A stretch of 64,000 nt of DNA, taken from assembly GCA_964514395.1 (NCBI GenBank), contig CAZEQK010000015.1:7792-71791 (forward strand), written 5' to 3'. Shown piece by piece: positions 36,055-45,585 of this stretch. The DNA comes from CAZEQK01 sp964514395 (lineage in GTDB: Bacteria; Bacillota; Bacilli; Tepidibacillales; Tepidibacillaceae). Numbering within the stretch: position 1 is the stretch's first letter; every line of letters starts with the position of its first letter. The notes under the pieces are model-generated. The model ran no database searches. It was given only the letters and a program-made list of their open reading frames with translations, and was not told where the DNA came from. The position numbers and the translations under genes were made by a program.

Positions 36055-36135
36055 TTGCAAAAATGAGTAAAAAAATTATAGGTTTGTGCCGATATATATA
36101 AATAATGAAAAATTTAGACAAGGGGGACCATTAAG

Positions 36136-39100
36136 ATGAGCAAAACAACTAGAATTTGGTTAAGCTATTTAATCATCTTTTCAGTATTATTCACAATTGT
36201 TCCTATATCTGGTGTTATTAAAGCCGCTAATAGCCCCATTGTTATAACGGATCCAATAGGAACAGTCGATAGTCCAGCACCAGAAACGAAGGATAAAATT
36301 AATATTTCAGGAAGTTTTTATGGTGTAACAGACCTTTCGTATAGTATCACACAATTCCGCAGACTAAATACTGGAGAATTAGTTGCTATTCAGACAAGGG
36401 ATGGAGTAGAAAAGGCATATTTAGATGGCTCTAAATTTACATTTTACAATGTGCAGCTATTTGAAGGTCTAAATGAAGTTACTATAACAGGTAAAGATGC
36501 GAATGGCACGTCTCAACAATCCGATAGGGTATATGTTGAGTACTCAAAGCTACCAATTATTACTAGTGTTAAATATAATACTCAGGATTTGAAGATAAAC
36601 AACGTAATTCAGGACAAGCTTTATAATGATGAGCTATTAATAAAAGGTGATGTTTTAAATGCTGATTCGATCGTAGCGACAATAAATGGTAATGCAACAG
36701 AATATACTGGATCAGTATTAAATAATAACACTTATGTAATTGCGAAGATGCCATTACAGCGAGGTAAAAATACTTTAACAGTTACTGCAAAAAACAATAC
36801 AAAAACCTATCCAGTTACTTTAGATATCATTTATAATGATGGGAACCCATATGTTGAAAATGGTCTAATAATGGATTCTACCGGAACCTACGTTCCTTTA
36901 GATAGTACCATGAATATAACAACCAATGATCTTACAGTTACTGGTTCAGTCTATAATTTCACATTAACTGATCAACTAACTTATTTATTTAATAATACGA
37001 GCTTTTCTATTACTTATTCAGATTTTGACACTACACCTGTTGGTAGTATAGTCTCCACTGTTCCTGGAAGCTATACCTTAACAAAAACAGGAGTTAGTAG
37101 TTTTAACTTATATTATCCAACCGTAATCCAAAATCAATTAAATATCTTACAATTTACCTTTACTCGTGGTTTTACAAATTATACTCAGACCTATAATTTG
37201 GACCAGTTTGATCCTACACTTAATTATGTAACTCACACGTCAGGGTTAACAGATACGACGACAAGTAAAAAAATTGATTTTTATATTTTCACACATGATC
37301 CATTTATTTTTCAGGTAGACCATATTTTGCCAGATGGATCAACCCAAACTTTAATTCCAATTTCAATTACACCTCAGGCAGATGAAACAATGTTTGCATT
37401 CTCTACTAGCTTAGACCCAGGCTATAATACCATTGTTGTAAGACCTAATAACAGTGATATCAATATGAAAACTTATTCTATTTATTATATTGATTCGCCT
37501 GATGTGAAGGTGTTAAACCTAGTAAATGGTGATAGAGTTGGAGCTGGAGGGCAAGAGACAACGATTCTTGCAGAATTAGTCAATGTTGATTTAACAGATA
37601 GATATAATACCAAGGTTGTCATTGAGAATAAAGCTGGTCCTTCTAGTTATTTGCTAGATGCTACCAATTTTAATGATCCTGTAAATCCATTTAGATTTAT
37701 TTTTGACTTAATAGGGAAATTACAAACGGGAGCAAACGACATCACAATAGAAGTAAATAGCACTAAAACGCAAACTACTACTAGATTGACAGTGTTCTAT
37801 TTTAACAATGATGGACCTGATGCCGTTTTATACATTGATCAGGACAGGAAAATATTATCAACTGATACCTTCACTCCAACTGAAACGCCGGGCACATTTC
37901 AAACCGAAGCAAGATATGTCCATTTTAAAGGTAGCTACAATAATGCCAAGGATATCATTTTTTATCTTAACGGTGTAAGGGTTATTCAGGAAGCGGTTCA
38001 ACCTGTAGGCACAGGAACAAAATCTGCTGTTGGCGTAGACCCTATAACTGGAGATACAGTTCGCTTGACGATAGATTGGGATAATTTACAGTTTTCAACA
38101 GATTATCCTATCTATTTACATGAAGGTCCAAACACCTTTGAGGTTGAAGTAGTAAGTGCTTCGGGATATTCTCGAAGTGAAAAAGTATATATAAATAGAG
38201 AACAACCACCTGTTAAATTGATTTCTCCAAATCTAGCATTAACAACAGTAGTAAATAGTAATTATCTTGATGTTGTTGTGGAAGCTGCGAATGCAGATCA
38301 GGTTATTATCGATAAACAAGAGGCAGTATATCAAAAATTAACAGATACTGAATTAAGAAATCTTATCAATATCCTTGGTCCACAGATTATACAAAAATAT
38401 GATCTAAACGGGGATGGTTATTTAGATAGCCATGAGCTAAGTCTAATCGATCAGGGTGAGGTTACAGGAAAACGATATATGGCAAATGTTTTTCTTAAGC
38501 CAGGTAAGAATAAGATAAAATATGAGGTTATAAAAAGCGGTATAAAATCAAAATATGAATTTGAAATTAATTATGCTTCTTCTCCTAAGGAAGGTGCGCT
38601 TTATAAAGAAGAATTTAAGAAAAATAAGATCCAAGTATTTGATAAAAAAGTAGAGCTAGATTTTCCAAAGAATACATGGTTAGTAGAACCAAGTCAGGAT
38701 ACACCGGTTAACAATGAATATAAAAGCAATGTATATCTTAGATTTGGGATTGTAGACCGGCAATCCGGAAAGCTATTTAAAGTATGGGATGATGCCCTTG
38801 GAAAATTTATTCTAGCAGATTTTAATGAACCGTTTAAAACGATTATGCCAGTAAGGGTTATTCCGCCTGATCGAACAGGGTATGCTGGAGATATATATTG
38901 GATAGATGCGGAAGGAGATATTCAAAATGTGGATGCTGGCCTTGTTCCAACAAATAATGGTACCATCACGCTTCAATATAATCCAAGTATAAGGAATGAT
39001 TCGCAAAATCTACTAGCTATTTATCATTTTAATAGAGACAAACAAAAATGGGTAAATGTTGGTGGGGTAGTAGATACAAGAAAAAATACGGTGACAGCAC

Positions 39101-39771
39101 CTATCCATGAATTTGGTTACTACACAGTGATGGCAAAACGAGGAACCTATAACGATATTATTGGACATAGCTGGGCAGCAAATTACTTGCAGACAATGTT
39201 TGCAAAGGGACTAATGATGCCAGAAAGTTATAACCGATTTGGCTCTGATCTATTAACCAGCAGAGGGGAATTTTCTACATTATTAGTAAAAGCATTAGAT
39301 ATTCCTATTAATGCAGGGCCATATGTGAATAATAATAAGCTTTATCCTGTAAATCCGACCTTTGTTGACGTAAATCCGTTACTTGATCCGCCAAATGGTT
39401 TTTACTCCTATGAGTATATAGAGACTGCAGGGCGTGCTGGAATTATAAGGGGCTTAGGTCAAGGAGAATTTAGTCCTGATGGGTTATTAACAAGAGAACA
39501 AGCAGCTATCATGATAGCAAGGGCTGCCAATTACAAGATGTCATCAGATACAGCTAGAACAGAAACTGCATTAAGAAAAGTATATGGAGACGTAGATAAA
39601 ATAAATAATTATGCCATGCCATATGTATTAGCTGTAACAAAGCAAAAAATAATGAGTGGTAGTGAGTCTCAAGGAACCTATGTATTTAATCCAAGATCAT
39701 TTATGTCCCGAGCAGAGGCAGCAGCTATTGCATATCGATTAATGCAGGATCTAAAAAAATTACCTAAATAG
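36136..39771 (+). CDS. SLH-domain surface protein with Ig-like repeats and an EF-hand
   Basis: A 1211-residue secreted protein. The signal peptide ends near residue 31 (GVIKAA). Residues about 35-840 form repeated beta-sandwich-like modules with the recurring pattern LxxGxNxVxVxxxxxxG. Residues 756-767 read DLNGDGYLDSHE, a canonical EF-hand calcium loop. Residues 1003-1211 contain three SLH motifs with key triads written as TSRGE, LTREQ and MSRAE in the TRAE position, and NxFGSD, GEFSPD and YVFNP segments. SLH domains bind the pyruvylated SCWP that the tagO-csaB-tagA locus probably makes. AAGGGGG precedes the ATG. Confidence 0.93.
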   Translation: MSKTTRIWLSYLIIFSVLFTIVPISGVIKAANSPIVITDPIGTVDSPAPETKDKINISGSFYGVTDLSYSITQFRRLNTGELVAIQTRDGVEKAYLDGSKFTFYNVQLFEGLNEVTITGKDANGTSQQSDRVYVEYSKLPIITSVKYNTQDLKINNVIQDKLYNDELLIKGDVLNADSIVATINGNATEYTGSVLNNNTYVIAKMPLQRGKNTLTVTAKNNTKTYPVTLDIIYNDGNPYVENGLIMDSTGTYVPLDSTMNITTNDLTVTGSVYNFTLTDQLTYLFNNTSFSITYSDFDTTPVGSIVSTVPGSYTLTKTGVSSFNLYYPTVIQNQLNILQFTFTRGFTNYTQTYNLDQFDPTLNYVTHTSGLTDTTTSKKIDFYIFTHDPFIFQVDHILPDGSTQTLIPISITPQADETMFAFSTSLDPGYNTIVVRPNNSDINMKTYSIYYIDSPDVKVLNLVNGDRVGAGGQETTILAELVNVDLTDRYNTKVVIENKAGPSSYLLDATNFNDPVNPFRFIFDLIGKLQTGANDITIEVNSTKTQTTTRLTVFYFNNDGPDAVLYIDQDRKILSTDTFTPTETPGTFQTEARYVHFKGSYNNAKDIIFYLNGVRVIQEAVQPVGTGTKSAVGVDPITGDTVRLTIDWDNLQFSTDYPIYLHEGPNTFEVEVVSASGYSRSEKVYINREQPPVKLISPNLALTTVVNSNYLDVVVEAANADQVIIDKQEAVYQKLTDTELRNLINILGPQIIQKYDLNGDGYLDSHELSLIDQGEVTGKRYMANVFLKPGKNKIKYEVIKSGIKSKYEFEINYASSPKEGALYKEEFKKNKIQVFDKKVELDFPKNTWLVEPSQDTPVNNEYKSNVYLRFGIVDRQSGKLFKVWDDALGKFILADFNEPFKTIMPVRVIPPDRTGYAGDIYWIDAEGDIQNVDAGLVPTNNGTITLQYNPSIRNDSQNLLAIYHFNRDKQKWVNVGGVVDTRKNTVTAPIHEFGYYTVMAKRGTYNDIIGHSWAANYLQTMFAKGLMMPESYNRFGSDLLTSRGEFSTLLVKALDIPINAGPYVNNNKLYPVNPTFVDVNPLLDPPNGFYSYEYIETAGRAGIIRGLGQGEFSPDGLLTREQAAIMIARAANYKMSSDTARTETALRKVYGDVDKINNYAMPYVLAVTKQKIMSGSESQGTYVFNPRSFMSRAEAAAIAYRLMQDLKKLPK

Positions 39772-39799
39772 TAAGCAGGATAATTTAATGTAAAAAGTG

Positions 39800-39828
39800 A
39801 AAAAGAGAGTTGTAAGACTCTCTTTTTC
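39800..39828 (+). terminator. terminator between the SLH gene and the next surface gene
   Basis: AAAAAGAGAGT and ACTCTCTTTTT form a stem ending directly before the ribosome-binding site GGAGGTG (39830-39836) of the next gene. Confidence 0.85.
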
Positions 39829-39840
39829 TGGAGGTGTACC

Positions 39841-42800
39841 ATGAGTTATTATTTAAGAAGACTAGTAAGCACGATGTTAATAATCGTTCTTTCAATAGGG
39901 ATCATACCGTTTACAGCTTCTGCAGCTGGGTTGTCCGTTTATAATGTTCAAGCAAGTTTAGATACCACCTTAGTTAATAGTGCTACAGGTATAAATTATC
40001 AATTTCAGGTGAACACTGCATTAGCTTCAGGTGATCAGGTAATCATTCAATTAAATGACAGCTATATTGTGCCAAGCTCCATACCTGTTAGTGCTTTAAA
40101 TCTCAATGTCAATTCTGCTGTTATTAATAATGCTATTAATAATGTCACAGTCAATAATAAGACACTTACATTAACTTTAAATACAGCGATAACAGCTGCA
40201 AGCCTTGTAAATATAAAAATTGATATCAGTGCGGGAATTAAAAATCCTAGTAATGGAGGGGTATATAGTACATCCATAGCGACAACAAAGGATACCGCAC
40301 CGATAAATGTTTCTTTAACTGTACAATCGCAAGTTACCCAACCTCTTGTAAATGTCTATTCTAATCACGTAAAAAAGAATGCATCCTATGATATTGTATT
40401 TTATACGGCAGATACGACTAATTCTGTTTTAGTAGGTTCAAACTATGATACAATCACTATTAAATTCCCAGCAGGTACTGTACTTCCATCAACAATGAGT
40501 AATGCAAATGTCATTATAAATGGATTAACGATTGATCAAGGTATTATTTCTATTAATAAAACAAATAATACGATAACTTTACCTTTACCAAAGAATTTAA
40601 ATATTCCTAAAAAAACGTATGTTGAAGTAAAAATTGCAAAAGAGGCTGGAATCATAAATCCAAGTATTTCAGATGGTAATTATACGTTACAAGCTTGGAC
40701 AAGCAAAGATACTCTTGCAAAAAACTCAAGTGCTTATCCCATCATAGATTCGATGATTACGATACCGCAAGTGACAGTATCACCAAACATTGTAGGACAA
40801 GTGGGAGCCTATTTTATCAATTTTTCTCTTAGTACAGACGGACAATTAATCGGTAATAAGGACCGTATTTATATAGTCTTTCCTAAGGATACAATCGTTC
40901 CAACAGGGATTTATAGCAGTGATGTTTTAGTTAATAATGTCCCTTTAACTTATAACCCTACTGTAACGAATAATCCAACGATTACAAATGATCCAAATCA
41001 ACGATACCGAATGGAATTAATTGTTCCAACTAATTTGAACAGTGGTCAACAGGTAAATATTCAAATCAAACCTCATACGAATATTGTTCATCCAAGTACT
41101 CCAGGCAACTATAATTTAGAGGTGTGGACATCTCAAGACCTAGAAAAGAATACCTCCGCTGCATACACAGTTTCTGCGGCGATTACAGGTTTAACGGCTT
41201 GGGTGAGTCCAGATATTGCAGGACAGGTTGGGCAATATACCATTGCAGTTGAAAATGGAGCGAATACACTTTTAGTTAATGATCAAATTACGATTCGATT
41301 TCCAGAGGGAACGGTACTAACTAATCCAAATATAAAAAGTTCTATTTTTATAGATGGTGTGGCATTTACTGGTACGGTTATTGTTAACCAAACAGATAGG
41401 ACGATAACCCTTAACTTAGCAAATGCAATAAATCCAAATCAAATTGTAAATATACTAATAGGCCAGACTGCAGGGATTAATAATCCTTTAAAACAAAGCA
41501 ACTATTTTCTTGAAGTAAAAACCACAAGAGATCCTGCATATAAAGCATCAAATACTTTTCTAATTCGAGGTAATCATATTGTTAACCTAAGTGCACAATT
41601 GAATAATAATGGTGTTAATTTATATGGAGAGTATTTAATTCAATTTAAGACGAGTAGCTTAGGTGGTTTATTGGGTGGACTAGATACTGTAACTATTATT
41701 TTCCCAAAGGGTACTTTTTTACCATATAGTGTAGCCCTTAATAGTATACAGATTAACGATAAAATTCTTGATGCAAATGCTTATATATCACAAACAAACC
41801 GAAGCATGATGATCAAAGTTCCTAAAGATGTAAATATTACCCAAAACGGCAATGTGAAAATAAATATTCTTTCAACAGCAAACATCAAAAACCCATCAAC
41901 AGTAGGTAGCTATAACTTACTTGTTTATACATCAAGAGACCCTGTAGGAATAGATAGCCCATCTTACCATATAGGAAAGCAAATTATGGCACCGACTGTC
42001 TTAATTAGTCCTACTACCTATCAATCCTCGGCTCAATACGCTATAGGATTTTATACAAGTGACCAAGGAGCATTAGCACAGGCAGCGAATGATTATGTAG
42101 ATGTATTTTTCCCGACCGGAACTTATGTACCTGCATATATTGCACCAAGCTATGTGACGATTAATGGAAAAACATCCAATAGCACACAAGTCTATGACAA
42201 GCAATATTTACGTATATTTTTTCCTCAAAATATGTCGATAGCAAATAGTGGTTATGTTGGAATAGTAATTAGTTCATCTGCTGGAATCAGAAATCCCACA
42301 GGTGGCACCTATCAATTAAAAATTAGAACGTCTAAGGATACCTCCTTTGTCACTAGTCAAAGCTATTCAACAACAGGTACTGCACCTTCAACAGGAACTA
42401 CTTCATCACCAACTAGTAGTGGAAGTACCAGTAGTACTAATACTACCGACGCTGCGGCCAGTGTTGAGTTAAGCTCCAACCTAATAGGAGACACCTCAGA
42501 CTATATTATTAAATATAAAACTAGTAGTAATGGAGCATTAACTGGTGGGCTTGATGAATTAATAGTGGTTTTTGATAATGCTGTTCAATTACCAGATACT
42601 ATAAACAGAGATTTAATCACCGTAAATGATGTACCAATTAATAACGGATGGATAAGAAGATTTAATCGTTCAGTCATTTTTCATCTTCCTTCAACTGTTG
42701 ATGTGAATAACAATAGTTGGATCACTATCAAAATAGATAATAAGGCTGGTATATTTAATCCCAATAAGGAAGGGGATTATCAACTCTACATTAAGACAAC

Positions 42801-43797
42801 TAAAGATACGAATCCAGCATATGCTAAATATTCTATTGTTGGCGAACAAAGCTATAGGTTTAATGTTACCCCAGAATATGATAAAGATAACTATATTACA
42901 AAATATACGATGACATACAAGCTAGAAAAATCATTAACTGGGGGATATGATTATATCACGATGATGACACCAACAAGTCATACATTGGATTTATTAAATA
43001 ATATCTCATTAGGGATAAATGGTACGGACGTAGAGATAAAAAACATGGAGGTATCAGCAAAAAATTTATCGTTTCTCGTCCCAGCATATCTTAATTTTAA
43101 CGCAAATGACCAAATAACTATAACTATTAATGATAACAAGCATGATATTATGCCGAATATAATTGGTAATTTTGTCTTCTATTTTACTACATCTAAAGAA
43201 CAAAAGTGGATAGCTTCAAATCCTGTACAAGTTAAAGCAATAGATAAAACAAAAACAGATGGAAGCACATCACAAACAGATACTCAAAATACAAACCAGA
43301 CTGACAGTAGTCAATCAAGTGGGGAGACTACAAGTTCTAGCAGCAATCAAACTGGCAGTACCAGTAGTAGTAGTAGTCAAACAACTAGTGATGGTACTAC
43401 ACAAACTTCAACTACCGATACACCTAAAACGAATATATTACTTACACTTAATAAAAAGATTGCAATCGTTAATGGTGAACCAAAAACATTAACTGCACCA
43501 CCAACTGTTATTGATAGAAATACGATGATACCAATGAGGTTTGTAGCTGAGGGTATGGGTGGTCAAGTAGAATATCGGCCAGACCAAAAAAGAATTATCC
43601 TAATTTATAATAATAATTATTTAATTTTAACGATCGATAGCCCTAATGTATATACAATAAATAGTGTCGAACATTTGCCAGTCGCACCAACGGTGGTTGA
43701 TGGACATACCTTAGTTCCCTTACGTTTTATTGCCGATTGGATGCATCTATATACTGAATATAACGGGAAAGATAAGACAATATTATTAAAAAATTAA
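39841..43797 (+). CDS. large exported repeat protein with C-terminal stalk domain
   Basis: A 1318-residue secreted protein. The signal peptide ends near residue 28 (TASAA). About eight repeats of roughly 120-150 residues follow. Each ends in a variant of AGIxNPxxxGxYxLxxxTSxDT, for example AGIINPSISDGNYTLQAWT and ANIKNPSTVGSYNLLVYTS. The repeats read as beta-sandwiches. A Ser/Thr-rich linker lies around residues 845-865 and another around 1140-1195. The last ~120 residues hold a stalk domain with RNTMIPMRFVAEGMGG and GHTLVPLRFIADWMHL. No SLH or sortase motif is present. GGAGGTG precedes the ATG. It is probably a long wall-associated fibre or secondary surface-layer protein. Confidence 0.85.
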   Translation: MSYYLRRLVSTMLIIVLSIGIIPFTASAAGLSVYNVQASLDTTLVNSATGINYQFQVNTALASGDQVIIQLNDSYIVPSSIPVSALNLNVNSAVINNAINNVTVNNKTLTLTLNTAITAASLVNIKIDISAGIKNPSNGGVYSTSIATTKDTAPINVSLTVQSQVTQPLVNVYSNHVKKNASYDIVFYTADTTNSVLVGSNYDTITIKFPAGTVLPSTMSNANVIINGLTIDQGIISINKTNNTITLPLPKNLNIPKKTYVEVKIAKEAGIINPSISDGNYTLQAWTSKDTLAKNSSAYPIIDSMITIPQVTVSPNIVGQVGAYFINFSLSTDGQLIGNKDRIYIVFPKDTIVPTGIYSSDVLVNNVPLTYNPTVTNNPTITNDPNQRYRMELIVPTNLNSGQQVNIQIKPHTNIVHPSTPGNYNLEVWTSQDLEKNTSAAYTVSAAITGLTAWVSPDIAGQVGQYTIAVENGANTLLVNDQITIRFPEGTVLTNPNIKSSIFIDGVAFTGTVIVNQTDRTITLNLANAINPNQIVNILIGQTAGINNPLKQSNYFLEVKTTRDPAYKASNTFLIRGNHIVNLSAQLNNNGVNLYGEYLIQFKTSSLGGLLGGLDTVTIIFPKGTFLPYSVALNSIQINDKILDANAYISQTNRSMMIKVPKDVNITQNGNVKINILSTANIKNPSTVGSYNLLVYTSRDPVGIDSPSYHIGKQIMAPTVLISPTTYQSSAQYAIGFYTSDQGALAQAANDYVDVFFPTGTYVPAYIAPSYVTINGKTSNSTQVYDKQYLRIFFPQNMSIANSGYVGIVISSSAGIRNPTGGTYQLKIRTSKDTSFVTSQSYSTTGTAPSTGTTSSPTSSGSTSSTNTTDAAASVELSSNLIGDTSDYIIKYKTSSNGALTGGLDELIVVFDNAVQLPDTINRDLITVNDVPINNGWIRRFNRSVIFHLPSTVDVNNNSWITIKIDNKAGIFNPNKEGDYQLYIKTTKDTNPAYAKYSIVGEQSYRFNVTPEYDKDNYITKYTMTYKLEKSLTGGYDYITMMTPTSHTLDLLNNISLGINGTDVEIKNMEVSAKNLSFLVPAYLNFNANDQITITINDNKHDIMPNIIGNFVFYFTTSKEQKWIASNPVQVKAIDKTKTDGSTSQTDTQNTNQTDSSQSSGETTSSSSNQTGSTSSSSSQTTSDGTTQTSTTDTPKTNILLTLNKKIAIVNGEPKTLTAPPTVIDRNTMIPMRFVAEGMGGQVEYRPDQKRIILIYNNNYLILTIDSPNVYTINSVEHLPVAPTVVDGHTLVPLRFIADWMHLYTEYNGKDKTILLKN

Positions 43798-43805
43798 TTT
43801 TTCAT

Positions 43806-43842
43806 AAAGTCTGTTTCTTTTTAGGAAACAGGCTTTAATTTA
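43806..43842 (+). terminator. terminator after the large repeat protein gene
   Basis: AAAGTCTGTTTC and GGAAACAGGCTTT pair with one G-U, followed by a short T-rich tail. Confidence 0.82.
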
Positions 43843-43933
43843 TTCATTTTTCATTTCAATTCTCTAAACTAATGATGATATAATAATAAGAAAACTTACA
43901 TTAATAAGGGAAGTCTATTAAAGGGAGATGGGT

Positions 43934-44404
43934 ATGAAGAAAAAATGGAAAATAATGATTAGTGCTTTTACCATCCTAATAGCGGGTTCTATCATGACAA
44001 CAGTTTTTGCAGGGGGCATAGGCGACCCTGGTTCTATTAATGATCCGATCGTTACAAAAAGCTATGTTGATGAGCAAATAAATAACAAGGTAAATGAGCA
44101 AATGGATATATTAAAGCAACAATTAAGTAAGATCAACAATAATCTTGCGGTTGAGAAGTTAGAGACTGGTCAAATATTAATTGGTGATGTTGGTACGGAA
44201 TTTATACTTCGTGGGGGTAGTGCGGTGGCATATGGAAAGAGTTTAAACGGGATACCTGATATTACTGGAGGTATAGATATAAAAATAGGAAGTAAAATCC
44301 CAAAAAACCACTTATTACTCTTTCCTAGAGATGATGGACGAGGAATAAAAATCACTTCTGGTCCCGCTTATATTATGATTATAGGTAATTACCAAATGAA
44401 ATAA
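43934..44404 (+). CDS. small exported protein with coiled coil, family of unknown function
   Basis: A 156-residue secreted protein: a signal peptide to about residue 27 (TVFAG), then DPIVTKSYVDEQI, a short coiled coil (NNKVNEQMDILKQQL) and a C-terminal beta-rich domain with GTEFILRGGSAVAYG and LLLFPRDDGRGIK. I recall this layout, with a TKSYVD motif, coiled coil and FPRDDGRG, as a common unnamed family in Bacilli and Clostridia, often beside stalk-domain proteins. ATG 43934 has AAGGGAG at a proper 6-nt distance; the earlier ATG at 43928 abuts that site. Confidence 0.78.
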   Translation: MKKKWKIMISAFTILIAGSIMTTVFAGGIGDPGSINDPIVTKSYVDEQINNKVNEQMDILKQQLSKINNNLAVEKLETGQILIGDVGTEFILRGGSAVAYGKSLNGIPDITGGIDIKIGSKIPKNHLLLFPRDDGRGIKITSGPAYIMIIGNYQMK

Positions 44405-44408
44405 TAAA

Positions 44409-44455
44409 CTAAAAATACCACAACTCGTCAAAGACGGTGTTAGTGGTATTTTTAG
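44409..44455. terminator. bidirectional terminator
   Basis: CTAAAAATACCAC and GTGGTATTTTTAG are perfect complements. The stem lies between convergent genes and provides T-rich ends on both strands. Confidence 0.88.
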
Positions 44456-44464
44456 TTCTCCATG

Positions 44465-44734
44465 CTATAAAAATTTAGTTTTTTTCTCTAAAATTTCAAC
44501 CCTTTTTGAGAGATCCTCTATAGAAATATTCTCTTGATTTGTTGGATTGTGAAAGGTTGTTCGGCTTGAACCTGTTTTGAATTTTTTTAATTCCTTTTTT
44601 AAATTTTTATTTTCCTCTTGCAAAACAAAGAGATCTTGGATAATTTGATCTAGAAATTCATTTACTTCATTTACGTCATATCCACGCATGGAACGTTTAA
44701 ATTCTTTTTCAAATATTTCTTCAGGCGTTAACAT
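44465..44734 (-). CDS. gpsB: GpsB/DivIVA-family cell-cycle protein
   Basis: An 89-residue cytoplasmic protein with an N-terminal DivIVA-type lipid and protein-binding domain (LTPEEIFEKEFKRSMRGYD, then EVNEFLDQIIQD), a coiled coil (residues 37-52), a short polar linker and a C-terminal helix (ISIEDLSKRVEILEKK). This two-domain layout and size match GpsB, which shuttles penicillin-binding proteins between division septum and side wall. DivIVA itself is longer. AAAGGGAT precedes the ATG. The B. subtilis protein has about 98 residues, so it is slightly short. Confidence 0.85.
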   Translation of the reverse strand: MLTPEEIFEKEFKRSMRGYDVNEVNEFLDQIIQDLFVLQEENKNLKKELKKFKTGSSRTTFHNPTNQENISIEDLSKRVEILEKKTKFL

Positions 44735-44911
44735 ATCCCTTTAACTCCTTTTTAAAATCTTTAGTAATAAGATATCATAAGTAGGCTTATTTTAAAATAA
44801 GCATAGGGGATTTTTACTGGGCTTATTTAACACCTGTACCACATTCTTAACAGTGTAAGGTAAGAGTTTTAACGAAAAATAAGATTACCTCATAAAAAGG
44901 AGGTGAGTATT

Positions 44912-45130
44912 ATGGCAAAAGGACAATGGGGAAAACAGCAGTTAGTCCCTGAGGCTCATCAAGCATTGGACAATATGAAATACGAAATCGCAGCTGAATT
45001 AAATATCCCAGTTTACCAAGGCAGTGAAGACTATTGGGGAAACATCTCTTCTAGAGATTGTGGAGCAGTAGGCGGCTCCATGACAAGAAATTTGGTTCAA
45101 AATGCTGAGCAATATCTTCACGGTTTTTAA
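44912..45130 (+). CDS. alpha/beta-type small acid-soluble spore protein
   Basis: A 72-residue SASP that coats and protects spore DNA. VPEAHQALDNMKYEIAAEL contains the germination protease site region (KYEIA), and the C-terminal signature is GAVGGSMTRNLVQNAEQ. The start ATG 44912 has AGGAGGTGA at ideal distance; the ATG nine bases earlier overlaps that site. Expression in the forespore under sigma-G is expected from the family. Only a weak match (GCATA at 44801 and TTATTTA at 44823) is seen, so I do not call the promoter. It shows that the organism sporulates. Confidence 0.95.
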   Translation: MAKGQWGKQQLVPEAHQALDNMKYEIAAELNIPVYQGSEDYWGNISSRDCGAVGGSMTRNLVQNAEQYLHGF

Positions 45131-45327
45131 TGAAGTGATGTAAACACTTTTTAGCTTCACTATGGCAAAGTGGAAATAGTATCAAACGTAGAAAAATTAA
45201 ATATGTATTCTTTTGGGTAATTGGTTTGGATATACCAATTACCCTTATATTTATTATGGATTGGAAATATAAAATTATACAAAAATAATGAAAAATTTCA
45301 AAAAAATAAATAAGGGTTTTCTAATAT
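45131..45327. other. intergenic stretch between the SASP gene and the metK promoter
   Basis: AT-rich, with the SASP terminator stem (45215-45250) and no ORF of interest. Confidence 0.6.
45215..45250 (+). terminator. terminator downstream of the SASP gene
   Basis: GGGTAATTGGT and ACCAATTACCC form a perfect 11-bp stem followed by a T-rich tail, 85 nt after the SASP stop. Confidence 0.85.
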
Positions 45328-45356
45328 TGACAGGTATTATTTATTATAATATCATA
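45328..45356 (+). promoter_or_regulatory. sigma-A promoter of metK
   Basis: TTGACA (45328-45333), 17-bp spacer, TATCAT (45351-45356). The transcript would begin just before the SAM riboswitch. Confidence 0.75.
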
Positions 45357-45369
45357 TACTTTACGGTTA

Positions 45370-45474
45370 CTCTTATCCCGAGTAGGCTGAGGGACAGGCC
45401 CGATGACGCCCGGCAACCTTTATAATGAAAGGTGCTAACCTGAGAATGTAAAGTAAACATTCTAAAGATAAGAG
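45370..45474 (+). promoter_or_regulatory. SAM-I (S-box) riboswitch
   Basis: Classic S-box: P1 CTCTTATC (45370-45377) pairs with GATAAGAG (45467-45474). Between them lie GAGTAGGCTGAGGGA, GGCCCGATGACGCCCGGCAACC and GGTGCTAACCTGAGAA, the conserved core elements. It controls metK by premature termination when SAM is abundant. Confidence 0.98.
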
Positions 45475-45490
45475 GTAAAAGCTTGTTTAT

Positions 45491-45525
45491 GAAGCCTTTC
45501 CTCTATTAGGAAAGGCTTTTATTTA
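45491..45525 (+). terminator. S-box expression-platform terminator
   Basis: AAGCCTTTCCT and AGGAAAGGCTT form a perfect stem followed by T-rich sequence, between the aptamer and metK. Confidence 0.93.
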
Positions 45526-45585
45526 AAATTCAGGGGGATGAGTACCGTTATTATAGATGTACATAATATGAATAAAGGGGGAATA

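Noticed and set aside
44785..44802. GCTTATTTTAAAATAAGC palindrome as an operator
   Set aside because: Highly AT-rich and lacking context; chance or a weak terminator for the neighbouring minus-strand region is equally likely.
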